A stretch of 64,000 bases of DNA from QZLE01 sp033852075 (lineage in GTDB: Bacteria > Pseudomonadota > Gammaproteobacteria > QZLD01), in the NCBI GenBank assembly GCA_033852075.1, contig JAWSVC010000004.1:1-64000 (forward strand), given 5' to 3'. Below are positions 1 to 8,942 of the stretch, piece by piece. Both the position numbers and the translations under genes were made by a program. Under the pieces are notes generated by a model. It was not told the origin of the DNA and did no database searches. It saw only the letters and a program-made list of their open reading frames with translations. Positions within the stretch are counted from its first letter, which is position 1, and every line of letters starts with the position of its first letter.

Positions 1-180
1 TGAGGCCCCTCCTACTCGATTAGCATTGCGTATAAGTCTATGCTTATGGAAGAATGTGAATATGTATAAATTTATATGTATTTGTGAATCTGATCACGGA
101 ATTTATTCCGAACGGTATGTAAAATTCATTTGTCCATTTAGTTGAGGCATTTCCCCCATAGGTGCCTTGACAGTACTTTT

Positions 181-213
181 AAGGCTGAGCGTCCCCCGCT
201 CGGCCTTTTTTTT
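181..213 (+). terminator. Intrinsic terminator of an upstream plus-strand transcript
   Basis: An 11-bp stem (AAGGCTGAGCG / CGCTCGGCCTT, one G-U pair) closes a short C-rich loop and runs straight into eight T residues. The U-tract is only on the plus strand, so it ends transcription entering from before the window, not the minus-strand pilU operon. Confidence 0.85.
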
Positions 214-371
214 AATTTGCATTTATTTATCCAATTACTGCGTTATAGCTCCAGGCTTATTCGGGCACATATTACATATACGCTTCCTCATGAGGCTTTG
301 CTATGCCTTGTCTTTGAATAAATATTCTACAAATTAAGATTTATATTCCAAGAATTTATCCTGTTTAGCTT

Positions 372-476
372 TTTCTTTGTTGCTATGACTTAAAAATGAG
401 TCGCTTACATCTTGTAGGCTCAACATCTTTTTAAGTAATCGTGCCTCGATAAAGCTGCGCTCGTGACGCTAAAAGG
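372..476. repeat. Dispersed imperfect inverted repeat, copy 1
   Basis: Arms ACTTAAAAA-TGAG (about 388-400) and CTCA-ACATC-TTTTTAAGT (419-436) face each other, followed by GCCTCGATAAAGCTGCGCTCGTGACGC-like sequence. The same order of blocks occurs at 62455-62585, where the arms are longer. Copy 2 also carries an extra GCGTAGTCGAAA block in the loop. Divergence between the copies suggests an old, non-autonomous repeat family. Confidence 0.6.
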
Positions 477-529
477 CATGAGCTACATGGAAAATAATAA
501 GCAAATATATTTACTAGTTAATGTGCTTG

Positions 530-1747
530 CTATCGCTTAATAAACCCATCATCTTCTTCATCTTCTGGTACCTCTTCAAGTGATAGAGATAATCCGGAAC
601 TGGTGGTGTGGGTTTTAACTTTTTCCTCTTGTTTTTCTTCAGGCTGCTCAGTATCTGGTTCTGTTTCTTGTTGCTCGCTTTTTTCTGCACTTTCCTGCAG
701 GTTAACCTTAAGGCGCAGGTTGTTGGCTGAATCTGCATTTTTAAGCGCTTCTTCCAGAGATACTCTGCCTTCGTTATAAAGTTCAAGCAGGGCGCCGTCA
801 AAGGTTTGCATCCCTAAGTTTTTAGAGCGTTCCATGATGTCTTTTAATTCGTGAACATCTCCACGCTTTATTAAATCACATACCATCGGTGTTCCGATTA
901 AAATCTCAATAGCTGCAGCTCGTTTGGCATCAACGGTTGGCACCAGACGTTGTGAAATGAATGCACGTAAATTCAGTGAAAGGTCCAGTAGGATCTGTTT
1001 GTGACGATCTTCTGGGAAGAAGTTAATGATACGGTCAATAGCCTGATTAGCGTTGTTGGCGTGAAGTGTAGAAAGACAAAGATGTCCTGTTTCGGCAAAA
1101 GCTAGTGCATGCTCCATGGTTTGGGCATCGCGAATCTCGCCGATCAGGATAACATCAGGTGCTTGGCGAAGAGTATTCTTAAGAGCATCTTCATAGCAGT
1201 CCGTATCTACACCAACTTCGCGCTGATTAACGATAGATTTTTTATGTCTATGCACAAATTCGATTGGGTCTTCAACGGTAATGATGTGGCCAGCGCTATT
1301 GGAGTTGCGGTGGTCGATAAGTGATGCAAGCGATGTTGATTTGCCAGATCCGGTTGCACCTACAAAAAGGATTAATCCTCGTTTGGACATAACCAGATCT
1401 TTTAGAATTGGAGGAAGTAACAATTCGTTCATATTGGGAATTTCAGTCTTAATGCTACGAATCACCATTGATATTTGGCCGCGTTGCTTAAAGATATTTA
1501 CCCGAAAACGACCAATCCCATCTACAGCAAGAGCTAGATTCATTTCAGGTTTTTGCTCAAAGTCTTTAATCTGATCCTCGTCCATGATGTCATAAGCAAT
1601 TTTTTTGACTTGGTCAGGAGATAAGGGTTCTTTAGAAAGCGCCTTTAAAGTGCCATGAAACTTTGCTGCAGGAGGTGCAGCTACGGTGATATATAGGTCA
1701 GAGGCATCATGAGTAACCATGGTTTTAAGAAAGTCATTTATATTCAT
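530..1747 (-). CDS. pilU: Type IV pilus retraction ATPase PilU
   Basis: Hexameric PilT/VirB11-family ATPase that assists PilT in retracting type IV pili at the inner-membrane base. Visible motifs: Walker A GATGSGKS at 130-137, Asp box ITVEDPIEF at 156-164, Walker B-like LIGEIRD with Glu204, His box STLHANN at 226-232. The INFFPEDRHKQ stretch after the His box is typical of PilU rather than PilT. The 405 residues include an acidic, low-complexity tail from about 350 (EEKQEEK, EDEEDD), longer than the usual ~380. It is the last gene of the minus-strand group, 114 bp after dnaG; no clear ribosome site precedes the ATG. pilT is not in the window. Confidence 0.93.
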   Translation of the reverse strand: MNINDFLKTMVTHDASDLYITVAAPPAAKFHGTLKALSKEPLSPDQVKKIAYDIMDEDQIKDFEQKPEMNLALAVDGIGRFRVNIFKQRGQISMVIRSIKTEIPNMNELLLPPILKDLVMSKRGLILFVGATGSGKSTSLASLIDHRNSNSAGHIITVEDPIEFVHRHKKSIVNQREVGVDTDCYEDALKNTLRQAPDVILIGEIRDAQTMEHALAFAETGHLCLSTLHANNANQAIDRIINFFPEDRHKQILLDLSLNLRAFISQRLVPTVDAKRAAAIEILIGTPMVCDLIKRGDVHELKDIMERSKNLGMQTFDGALLELYNEGRVSLEEALKNADSANNLRLKVNLQESAEKSEQQETEPDTEQPEEKQEEKVKTHTTSSGLSLSLEEVPEDEEDDGFIKR

Positions 1748-1861
1748 AGCGAGTACCGGAAAAAATTGTCAGATAAGATAAATTTTGGTACAGAATGAGA
1801 CTAATTCAATAAGGAAAATGGAAAAGAGGGAAGGGATTTTTAAAACTGTGAAATGGTAAGG

Positions 1862-3616
1862 TTATCGTATGGAGAGTAGTTCCTGCCAACGCAGCATCTC
1901 TTCGGGAGTTATGGTTCCCTGTTTGATTTTACGTTCAAGCAAAGTGATCTCGTGCGTGGTTAAAGAAGAATTAAGCTGGTTGATTACCCCTGCAAATTCG
2001 TTATCAATTCCTGTGTCGGGTATCATGTGATCAAGGGTTGCGAGTTTAGCGAGAGCAGAACCGTATTCGCTATTACGCCAATGCTCAAGGATTCTGCCAA
2101 GGTTGGTGTCTTGATTGGCATGTATGTATTTAATAATATCCACAAGCAAATCCACACCAGGTAAGTCGAGATTTAGATAAGTTTCTGGATTAGTTATCGT
2201 TTGGGATAGATCCGGCTTATGTAGCAAAAAAGCAATCGCAGATCTTACTGGTGAACGTTGTTGTTCAGAAGTGAAAGATTTTTTATTCTGCGGTTTATGA
2301 GAGATGGCAGTATCAGGTGTTGAGAATATTAGCTGCTTAAGTTTGGACGCATCACCAAGCTTAAGGTGGGTTATCTTACTAAGTTCCTCTAATAAGAGAT
2401 CGCGATAACTTCCTGCGGGTATCTTGAGCAAAAGGGGCTTGGCTTTTTCTAAGAATTTTGAACGACCGTCGATAGTCCCTATATCGCAATCTTCAAGCAG
2501 CGACTCAAACAAAAATTGCGATAAAGATAATGAGTTGTTTATAAGCTGCTTAAATTGTTCGGTGCCTACGCGACGTACCATAGTGTCAGGGTCATCGCCA
2601 TCATCAACGAATAAAAACTTGGCTTGTCTGCCTTTTTGTAATGAATTCAGAGTATTTTCCAGCGCGCGCCAGGCGGCTGCCTTACCCGCACGATCGCCAT
2701 CAAAGCAAAAGATTATTTCTTCCGTATGCTTAAATAAACGCTCAACATGATCTGTTGATGTTGCGGTTCCAAGGGTGGCGACGGCGTTATTGATGCCAAA
2801 TTGAGCTAACGCAACAACATCCATATAGCCTTCAACTACAAGGATGTTTTCCAGATGGCGATTTTCCTGTAGTGCTTCGTATAATCCGTAAAGCTCTCTC
2901 CCCTTGTGAAATATAGGGGTTTCAGGAGAGTTAAGGTATTTTGGCAACTCATCATTTAATACGCGCCCCCCAAAGGCAATATTGCGTCCGCGACGATCAC
3001 GAATTGGAAACATCAGGCGTTCGCGAAAACGGTCATAACAGCCACCGTTGTCTTTGGCAATAGCCATACCGCATTCGATAAGTTCTTTTTGTTGTTGTGG
3101 TAACTGGCGGATGAGGTTGTCCCAGCCAGGAGGTGCATAGCCAATCGCGAAGCGGGCAGCAATTTCACCACTAACGCCGCGTTGTTTTAAATATTGCACA
3201 GCCGGATTTTGTTCGCCCCCCTGACGTAATGACTTTTGGAAAAAGGTGCTGCTAAAGGTCATAAGCTCATAGAGGTCTGAGCTAACCTTGGGGTGCGAAT
3301 ATCCTGTGGATTGCTCCCTTTTAGGCATCTCAAGCCCTACGCTTGATGCCAGTTCTTCAATTGCTTCAGGGAATTCTAAATTGTCGTATTCCATTAAAAA
3401 ACGAACAGCATTGCCGGAAGCGCCACAGCCAAAACAATGATAGAACTGTTTGTTTGGGCTTACAGAAAAAGAAGGGGTCTTTTCATTATGGAATGGGCAG
3501 CGTGCCTGATAATTTTGACCGGCCTTTTTTAACTGAACACGCGAACTAACGACATCAACAATATCAACGCGAGATAAAAGTTGGTCGATAAAATCCTGTG
3601 GTATTCTGCCAGCCAT
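1862..3616 (-). CDS. dnaG: DNA primase DnaG
   Basis: Synthesises RNA primers for chromosomal replication and docks on the replicative helicase. The N-terminal CHC2 zinc-binding residues Cys40, His43, Cys61 and Cys64 are intact. The Toprim core shows VEGYMD (Glu262) and FCFDGDRAG (Asp306, Asp308). The helical helicase-binding C-terminus follows from about 430. Length, 584 residues, is normal. It starts 4 bp after the apbE stop, with a GAGGA site inside the end of apbE, so it is probably translated from the gshA-gshB-apbE-dnaG message. Unusually, neither rpsU nor rpoD, its common partners, lies beside it in this window. Confidence 0.97.
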   Translation of the reverse strand: MAGRIPQDFIDQLLSRVDIVDVVSSRVQLKKAGQNYQARCPFHNEKTPSFSVSPNKQFYHCFGCGASGNAVRFLMEYDNLEFPEAIEELASSVGLEMPKREQSTGYSHPKVSSDLYELMTFSSTFFQKSLRQGGEQNPAVQYLKQRGVSGEIAARFAIGYAPPGWDNLIRQLPQQQKELIECGMAIAKDNGGCYDRFRERLMFPIRDRRGRNIAFGGRVLNDELPKYLNSPETPIFHKGRELYGLYEALQENRHLENILVVEGYMDVVALAQFGINNAVATLGTATSTDHVERLFKHTEEIIFCFDGDRAGKAAAWRALENTLNSLQKGRQAKFLFVDDGDDPDTMVRRVGTEQFKQLINNSLSLSQFLFESLLEDCDIGTIDGRSKFLEKAKPLLLKIPAGSYRDLLLEELSKITHLKLGDASKLKQLIFSTPDTAISHKPQNKKSFTSEQQRSPVRSAIAFLLHKPDLSQTITNPETYLNLDLPGVDLLVDIIKYIHANQDTNLGRILEHWRNSEYGSALAKLATLDHMIPDTGIDNEFAGVINQLNSSLTTHEITLLERKIKQGTITPEEMLRWQELLSIR

Positions 3617-3620
3617 TTAA

Positions 3621-4655
3621 TTATAAATCCTCGATAACTTTGCTGAGTTCGTCATCAAGTATAGTAACCAAAGAATCCATTTGTGTGGTAATAAAAATTT
3701 TCTTATCACTGGTAACCAGCATTACTTTATTTATTCCCATTTTTTGGGCGATTTCCTTCCAGCGATTGCTTCCGGCAATCATGATTGCGGTAGCAGCGGC
3801 ATCAGCTAACATGCCAGATTCATGAATAACGGTGACCGAAGCTGTTTCGGTAGATGGGTATCCAGTTTTAGGGTCGATTATATGATGGAAGGTTTTTCCA
3901 TCCTTTTCAAAGAAGCGCTCATAGTTGCCAGAGGTAAAGATATTAGTTTTTACAGATGTTTTAATAGAGGCGATGGCGCCATCGGCAAATGGATTGCGAA
4001 TGCCAATATTCCATGGAGTATCGCCTTTGCTACCAATGGCAGTAAGGTCTCCGCCAGCATTTACAATGGCGTCGTGCATGCCCATTTTTTCTAAAATTCC
4101 AATTGCCTCTTCTGTAGCATATCCCTTGGCAAAACCACCAAAATCAAGTCGTACAAGATCGTTAATGCATGTTGCTGTATCATTTTTAATTTTAACCTGG
4201 GTGATAGATGGGCGATTGATTTGGATCTTTTCGATCTCTGATGATTCTGGGATTGATGTGTGGATATTAGCAGCATTATCAAATTTCCAAAGCTTTACCA
4301 AGGAGCCGACTGCTGGATCAAATAGACCTTCAGACATTGTATGGAAGTGCTGTCCTTCTTTAATCATCATCTGTAAAAATGGTGAGATTTTGATGGTCTT
4401 TAATTTAGAGCAGGCAACATTAAGTGAATGTAATTCGCCGGGTGTCCAGGGATGAAGCTGTTTGTTCAAGGTGTTAAATCTGGTTTTTATAGCTTCAAAG
4501 CCAGCATCTGCCAGATCTTTATCGTCCGTGTAGATAGAAGTTGTAACTTCAGTACCGAATGTGAATAGCCTATAGTTATATGTGGTAGGTTGTGGCTTTG
4601 AGCATGAGCATAACAGCAGGGTTAGCGGCAGATATGTGAAAATGTTTTTTAGCAT
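3621..4655 (-). CDS. apbE: FAD:protein FMN transferase ApbE (lipoprotein)
   Basis: Transfers FMN from FAD to Thr residues of target flavoproteins (Nqr/Rnf-type subunits) outside the cytoplasmic membrane. From the chosen start the protein opens with a lipoprotein signal, hydrophobic TYLPLTLLL then lipobox LCSC with Cys18. ApbE motifs follow: DFGGFAKGYATE, NAGGDL, HHIIDPKTGYPS and the metal-binding MLADAAATA. The open frame extends 34 codons further upstream inside gshB, but that extension would hide the lipobox, so the ATG at 4655 is preferred; it gives 344 residues, the normal length. It follows gshB by 4 bp. No nqr or rnf target gene is nearby, so its substrate is unknown. Confidence 0.93.
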   Translation of the reverse strand: MLKNIFTYLPLTLLLCSCSKPQPTTYNYRLFTFGTEVTTSIYTDDKDLADAGFEAIKTRFNTLNKQLHPWTPGELHSLNVACSKLKTIKISPFLQMMIKEGQHFHTMSEGLFDPAVGSLVKLWKFDNAANIHTSIPESSEIEKIQINRPSITQVKIKNDTATCINDLVRLDFGGFAKGYATEEAIGILEKMGMHDAIVNAGGDLTAIGSKGDTPWNIGIRNPFADGAIASIKTSVKTNIFTSGNYERFFEKDGKTFHHIIDPKTGYPSTETASVTVIHESGMLADAAATAIMIAGSNRWKEIAQKMGINKVMLVTSDKKIFITTQMDSLVTILDDELSKVIEDL

Positions 4656-4659
4656 GTTT

Positions 4660-5628
4660 TTAAGATACCATATCCTCAACCACATCAAATAACTTGCTGC
4701 AGATATTAATGCCAAAAATTGCATCCAGTTCACGAGCACAGGTTGGGCTCGTGACATTGATCTCGGTTAGATAATCACCGATTACGTCCAGGCCAACAAA
4801 AAGCAGCCCTTTTTCGCGAAGTACTGGACCAACCTGAGAGCAGATCCAGCGGTCGTGTTTGCTAAGCTCTTGCCCTTCACCTCGGCCACCGGCTGCAAGA
4901 TTGGCCCGGTTTTCACCTTGTGCCGGGATGCGTGCCAGGGCATAGTCAATTGGTTCGCCGTTTATCATCAGGATGCGCTTGTCACCATTAACAACATCAG
5001 GGATAAAACGCTGCACCATCGCAAAGTTGGTTTCGTGATTGGTTAGCGTCTCAATAATTACGTTGCAGTTACTATCACCATGATTCAGGGAAAATATCGA
5101 TGCGCCTCCCATGCCATCAAGCGGTTTAATAATGGTCTTTTGATATCTTTCAACAAACTCAAGGATTCTTTGCGAGGAGCGATCGACTATGGTTTCCGGA
5201 CAGCATTGAGGAAACCATGAAGTAAATAGCTTTTCATTGGCGCTGCGGATAGATGCAGGGTTGTTGACAACCAATGCACCAGCTTTTTCGGCGCGTTCCA
5301 GAATATAGGTTGCGTATATAAACTCCATATCAAACGGAGGATCTTTGCGCATTAAAATAACATCAAGATCTCCTAATTTGGTATGGCAATTACCTTTGCT
5401 TTTCTCGAACCAGTTGTTGTTTTTATATGAGTCTTGAGTTTGGTCAGTGACAATTATTTGATGTGTTACGGCCCAGGCTTCGCCGTCGGAAAGATACATG
5501 TCCCCGAGCTTAATATAAAAGAGATGGTAACCTCGAGCTTGTGCTTCAAGCATCATTGCAAAGGAGGTGTCTTTGTATGGTTTGATGGTTTCAATGGGGT
5601 CCATTACTACCCCGATTTTTAGAGTCAT
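4660..5628 (-). CDS. gshB: Glutathione synthetase GshB
   Basis: ATP-grasp ligase joining gamma-glutamylcysteine and glycine, the second step of glutathione synthesis in the cytoplasm. The N-terminal pattern IGVVMDPIETIKPYKDTS and the ATP-grasp blocks (IIKPLDGMGGASIF, VQRFIPDVVNGDKRI, NLAAGGRGEGQ, GLDVIGDYLTEINVTSPT) are those of bacterial GshB. At 322 residues it is full length. Its ATG directly abuts the gshA stop (TAAATG), with GGAAG upstream. The two glutathione enzymes are therefore almost certainly co-transcribed. Confidence 0.97.
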   Translation of the reverse strand: MTLKIGVVMDPIETIKPYKDTSFAMMLEAQARGYHLFYIKLGDMYLSDGEAWAVTHQIIVTDQTQDSYKNNNWFEKSKGNCHTKLGDLDVILMRKDPPFDMEFIYATYILERAEKAGALVVNNPASIRSANEKLFTSWFPQCCPETIVDRSSQRILEFVERYQKTIIKPLDGMGGASIFSLNHGDSNCNVIIETLTNHETNFAMVQRFIPDVVNGDKRILMINGEPIDYALARIPAQGENRANLAAGGRGEGQELSKHDRWICSQVGPVLREKGLLFVGLDVIGDYLTEINVTSPTCARELDAIFGINICSKLFDVVEDMVS

Positions 5629-6912
5629 TTAACTAACTTCCGCAATCTCTCTCGCTGCTGCTAATAATGCCAGTCTGGCAACAACTCCATAGGCATAAAA
5701 ACGATTCTGTATGGAGCTTTGTTTATACATGCATTGCTTGGTTTCATCTTTACAGGTAAACATTACCTGTTCAAAGTGCATGCCTGGAGCGTTTAGGTTT
5801 TCATTATCTTTGCGATCTTTATGGACACGATAAAAACAGCCCACAACGTGATGATCAATCATGTATACAACAGGCTCGGTAACTGAATCGGTGTCTCCGA
5901 TAATTTCAGATGAGTAAACTCCTTCTTGGATAATCACCCGTGATGTTTCAAGTTTACCTTTAGCAGATGCCATTTTTTTGCGTTGTTTGCGATTTAGATT
6001 GGATACTTCAGAAGAATCGCTTACCGCCATTATTCCCATGCCATAGGTTCCAGAGTCGGCCTTAACTATTACAAATGGTTTTTTATCGATTCCGTATTCG
6101 TTGTACTTGACTTGGATCGCTTCTAGCATCGACTTAACATTGCGTTCTATACACTGTTCTCCTGATCGGTTTAAAAAATCAATCTCGCTACAATTAGTAT
6201 ATAAAGGATCGATCAGCCAAGGATCAATGTCAAAGTTTGTGCAAAATTCACGAACTACTTGTGAATAGTGGGAAAAATGGCTCGACTTGGTTCGTTGAGA
6301 CCAGCCAAGACTGGTTGGTGGCATAATTATTTGTTCAATATTGTGGAATATAGTTGGTACACCATCAGAAAGATCATTGTTAAGAAGGATTAAGCAAGGG
6401 TCAAAATCTTTGGTTACAAGTCTATTGTTGATGCGTGTTATGGGTTCCAGTATCAGGCGGCCACCTGTTATCAGATCAATTTGGAGCGGAGATTTTATCT
6501 CTTCATTAAGAGAGCCAAGTTTTACAGAGTAACCGGCATCTATCAAAAGGTTTTGCAGTTTGTTTATGTTGCTGAAATAGAAATTATTGCGAGTGTGATT
6601 TTCCGGGATAAGCAAGATATTTTTTGCATGAGGAGCTGTTTTTTCCAAAGCTGATTGAATGGCATGGATGCAGAGTGAATCGAAGCTTGAGTGTAGGTTA
6701 TTAAATCCAGCCGGAAACAGGTTGGTGTCAACGGGAGCAAGTTTGATTCCTGCATTGCGAAGATCAACTGATGCATAAAATGGAGCTTGGGTATGTTGCC
6801 ATTGATCCCGGAACCAGCTTTCTATCTCGGGCTTGTTTTCAGAAATAGCCTTTTCAATGAGGATTTCTGGCTTAATGCATTCTGTGCTAAGGCGTGGGAG
6901 AGCATTTATCAT
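5629..6912 (-). CDS. gshA: Glutamate-cysteine ligase, ferrooxidans-type GshA
   Basis: Makes gamma-glutamylcysteine, the first step of glutathione synthesis. It belongs to the alternative proteobacterial GshA family (TIGR02049/PF08886 type), not to the E. coli GshA family. Recognisable pieces are APVDTNLFPAGFNN near the N-terminus, VKADSGTYGMGIM and the C-terminal FYRVHKDRKDNENLNAPG. An ATG 21 bp upstream (6933) is in frame, but AGAGGAA lies 7 nt before the ATG at 6912, so I prefer 6912 (427 residues). It heads the minus-strand operon with gshB, apbE and dnaG. Confidence 0.92.
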   Translation of the reverse strand: MINALPRLSTECIKPEILIEKAISENKPEIESWFRDQWQHTQAPFYASVDLRNAGIKLAPVDTNLFPAGFNNLHSSFDSLCIHAIQSALEKTAPHAKNILLIPENHTRNNFYFSNINKLQNLLIDAGYSVKLGSLNEEIKSPLQIDLITGGRLILEPITRINNRLVTKDFDPCLILLNNDLSDGVPTIFHNIEQIIMPPTSLGWSQRTKSSHFSHYSQVVREFCTNFDIDPWLIDPLYTNCSEIDFLNRSGEQCIERNVKSMLEAIQVKYNEYGIDKKPFVIVKADSGTYGMGIMAVSDSSEVSNLNRKQRKKMASAKGKLETSRVIIQEGVYSSEIIGDTDSVTEPVVYMIDHHVVGCFYRVHKDRKDNENLNAPGMHFEQVMFTCKDETKQCMYKQSSIQNRFYAYGVVARLALLAAAREIAEVS

Positions 6913-7431
6913 TAAAGTTCCTCTTGAGGTCATACTTTTAGTGATGCTGGAGTTACCAGTAAGTTTGCTGGTTCATATGTTTTTTTGTGGTGTTTACAGT
7001 GTTTAGTTTTATCTCAAAGGATATAAGGATAATAACCCATTGATATTACAAGGTTGATAATTTATGGGAAAGCAGTTTGGATTTCAATAACTTTAATGAA
7101 TAATAACTATTCACCAACCAAGAAAATTTTTGATTGCAAAAAGAAATTTTCATTGAAAAACGGTGTAAATATCCTATCTTGAAGATATAGGCCTGAGAAG
7201 AATTTGGCTCTAATATTAAAGACATAAAAAGGAGTGTTTCGCCTTTATAAAAGCCGTAAGCCGAAATAAAAACGCGATTTGCGACTAGTTATTTGGTTTT
7301 TTCGGGTATGGATATATAGTTAAAAACGGGCGTGCACGCATTTAAACAAGTTTAAAAACTGGATTGTGGCGGGGTTCTATGTAAAAATTACCCGATAACA
7401 CAAAACAGCAAATGACAATCCGGGGAAGTCA
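6913..7431. other. Divergent intergenic region gshA / pilG
   Basis: About 500 bp separate the divergent gshA and pilG operons. It is AT-rich, has no credible ORF or tRNA, and should hold both promoters. A candidate pilG promoter is at 7153-7180, which would leave a leader of roughly 240 nt. I found no riboswitch consensus in that leader. Confidence 0.5.
7153..7180 (+). promoter_or_regulatory. Candidate sigma-70 promoter for pilG
   Basis: TTGAAA (7153-7158) and TATCTT (7175-7180) are spaced by 16 bp, upstream of the chemosensory operon. Match is only fair and no experiment supports it. Confidence 0.35.
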
Positions 7432-7839
7432 GTGCAAAACGAAGTAGAACAAGAAAAAGGTATTTCTGGCCTTAAGGTCATGGTAATAGATGACAGTAAG
7501 ACTATCCGCAGAACCGCAGAAACTCTTTTACGCAAAGAAGGGTGTGATGTGATTACTGCTGTTGATGGTTTTGAGGCCTTGGCAAAGATCGCGGATCATA
7601 AACCAGGAATAATATTTATTGATATTATGATGCCTCGTCTTGATGGTTATCAGACTTGTGCGTTAATTAAGCACAATCAGGTATTTAAAAATACTCCAGT
7701 GATAATGTTATCCAGTAAAGACGGGTTATTTGATAGAGCCAGAGGCAGAATCGTAGGTTCAGAACAATACCTCACTAAACCTTTTACAAAAGAAGAGCTA
7801 TTGGGAGCGATTAAACGCTACGTAACGGAAGCAGCCTAA
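7432..7839 (+). CDS. pilG: Twitching motility response regulator PilG
   Basis: Single-domain CheY-like regulator, phosphorylated by ChpA, that promotes pilus extension in the Pil-Chp pathway. The receiver acid pocket Asp20/Asp21, phospho-acceptor Asp64 (IFIDIMMPRLDG) and Lys116 (YLTKPF) are intact. The start is GTG, supported by GGGGAAG 3 nt before it; no better ATG exists. Length, 135 residues, matches PilG. First gene of the pilGHIJK-chpABC cluster. Confidence 0.95.
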   Translation: MQNEVEQEKGISGLKVMVIDDSKTIRRTAETLLRKEGCDVITAVDGFEALAKIADHKPGIIFIDIMMPRLDGYQTCALIKHNQVFKNTPVIMLSSKDGLFDRARGRIVGSEQYLTKPFTKEELLGAIKRYVTEAA

Positions 7840-7875
7840 GCGTTAACGTTTGCCAGTAGTAAGGGAAAAAAGTTA

Positions 7876-8241
7876 ATGACGTGTATTTTGATAGTTGACG
7901 ATTCTCCAACAGAGACCCATATAATAAAGGCCATGCTGGAAAAGCATGGTTTTGATGTGTTAGAAGCGGTCAACGGTGAAGAGGGGATAATAAAGGCGAG
8001 AGAAACATCGCCAGACTTAGTATTGATGGATATAGTAATGCCAGGCATGAATGGTTTTCAGGCGACTAGAAAACTTAGCAAAGATCCGGTTACTTCATCT
8101 ATTCCAATAATAATTGTTAGCACTAAAGGGCAGGAAACAGATCGTGTCTGGGCTATGAGGCAGGGAGCCAAGGATTATATGACAAAACCAGTATCCGAAA
8201 CAGAACTCCTGGATAAAATAAAATCTTCGCTCGGAGGCTAG
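7876..8241 (+). CDS. pilH: Twitching motility response regulator PilH
   Basis: Second CheY-like regulator of the Pil-Chp system. In Pseudomonas PilH antagonises PilG or acts as a phosphate sink; that role is inferred here from order and similarity. Receiver residues Asp8/Asp9, phospho-acceptor Asp52 (LMDIVMPGMNG) and Lys104 (YMTKPV) are present. At 121 residues it is a bare receiver domain. It follows pilG by 36 bp and precedes pilI by 20 bp. Confidence 0.95.
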   Translation: MTCILIVDDSPTETHIIKAMLEKHGFDVLEAVNGEEGIIKARETSPDLVLMDIVMPGMNGFQATRKLSKDPVTSSIPIIIVSTKGQETDRVWAMRQGAKDYMTKPVSETELLDKIKSSLGG

Positions 8242-8261
8242 GTTTTCTACCTTTAAAAATT

Positions 8262-8825
8262 ATGTCCAAGGAAATTAAGGAACAACAGCAACTATTTAAG
8301 CTTTTACGGGATATAGAAGTAAAAAGTATTGCACACAATGTTTTACCGGTTGCCGATACCGATGTTAAAGAAGAATGGGGCGGAGTTAGCTTCGTTACCG
8401 GAGGCCTATATTTTGTAGCAAGAATGGGCGATATTCTTGAGGTGCTTACCTATCCGGAGCTTACCAGGGTGCCAAGATCAAAGAGTTGGGTTAAAGGGGT
8501 TGCCAATGTAAGGGGCAATCTTTTGCCGATAATGGATCTGAAAGATTTTTTAGGTGGAGGCAGAACCAATATCCATAGAAGAAGTCGTGTATTGGTTATT
8601 GAGTATAACGATAGTGTTACAGGATTGCTTGTAGATGATTCTATGGGCATAAAAAGATTTTATCTCGAAGAGAGAAAGGCTGCTCCAGAATCTATAAATG
8701 ATATCTACAAACCGTACGTTGATGGGATTTTTGTAGAAGAAGTTGGATTGGAAGAGTTTGAATGGAATATTTTTAATATCGAAAAACTAATGCAGGAGAC
8801 TGAATTTTATCGTGCTGCTGTTTAG
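8262..8825 (+). CDS. pilI: CheW-like coupling protein PilI
   Basis: Adaptor that couples the receptor PilJ to the kinase ChpA. A CheW fold occupies about residues 40-180, with the family blocks VPRSKSWVKGVANVRGNLLP (the conserved N-R-G-N turn) and GLLVDDSMGIKRF. Length, 187 residues, is typical. Between its stop and pilJ, a short GCC-GCAA-GGC hairpin followed by a T-run (about 8866-8892) could act as a weak attenuator. Confidence 0.93.
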   Translation: MSKEIKEQQQLFKLLRDIEVKSIAHNVLPVADTDVKEEWGGVSFVTGGLYFVARMGDILEVLTYPELTRVPRSKSWVKGVANVRGNLLPIMDLKDFLGGGRTNIHRRSRVLVIEYNDSVTGLLVDDSMGIKRFYLEERKAAPESINDIYKPYVDGIFVEEVGLEEFEWNIFNIEKLMQETEFYRAAV

Positions 8826-8942
8826 TTTTTATAAGGGTTGGCTTAAAAGATTGGCCCTGAAAAGGATTGGCCGCAAGGCTTAGGTTTTTTTGCAATTGCC
8901 CTGAAAGGGGTTATGGAATGCTCGGACGGAGGGAAGAGAGAA

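Larger units (their letters stand above)
1..529. other. Non-coding left edge: terminator plus repeat
   Basis: No convincing gene lies here. Frame 2 is open from the window start to about 148, but the peptide resembles nothing I know and ends before a terminator, so it is more likely a transcript 3' end. A small hairpin (AGGCA/TGCCT, about 144-168) precedes the strong terminator at 181-213, so the 3' part of a small RNA is possible. From about 372 to 476 the sequence belongs to a repeat also found at 62455-62585. The rest (214-371) shows nothing I can name. Confidence 0.5.

Noticed and set aside
3621..4757. Longer ApbE start at 4757
   Set aside because: It would overlap gshB by about 100 bp and bury the lipoprotein signal; the ATG at 4655 fits the family.
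7181..7431. Cyclic-di-GMP riboswitch upstream of pilG
   Set aside because: The GGCAAACC and CGCAAAGCC-type core sequences of the type I aptamer were not found.
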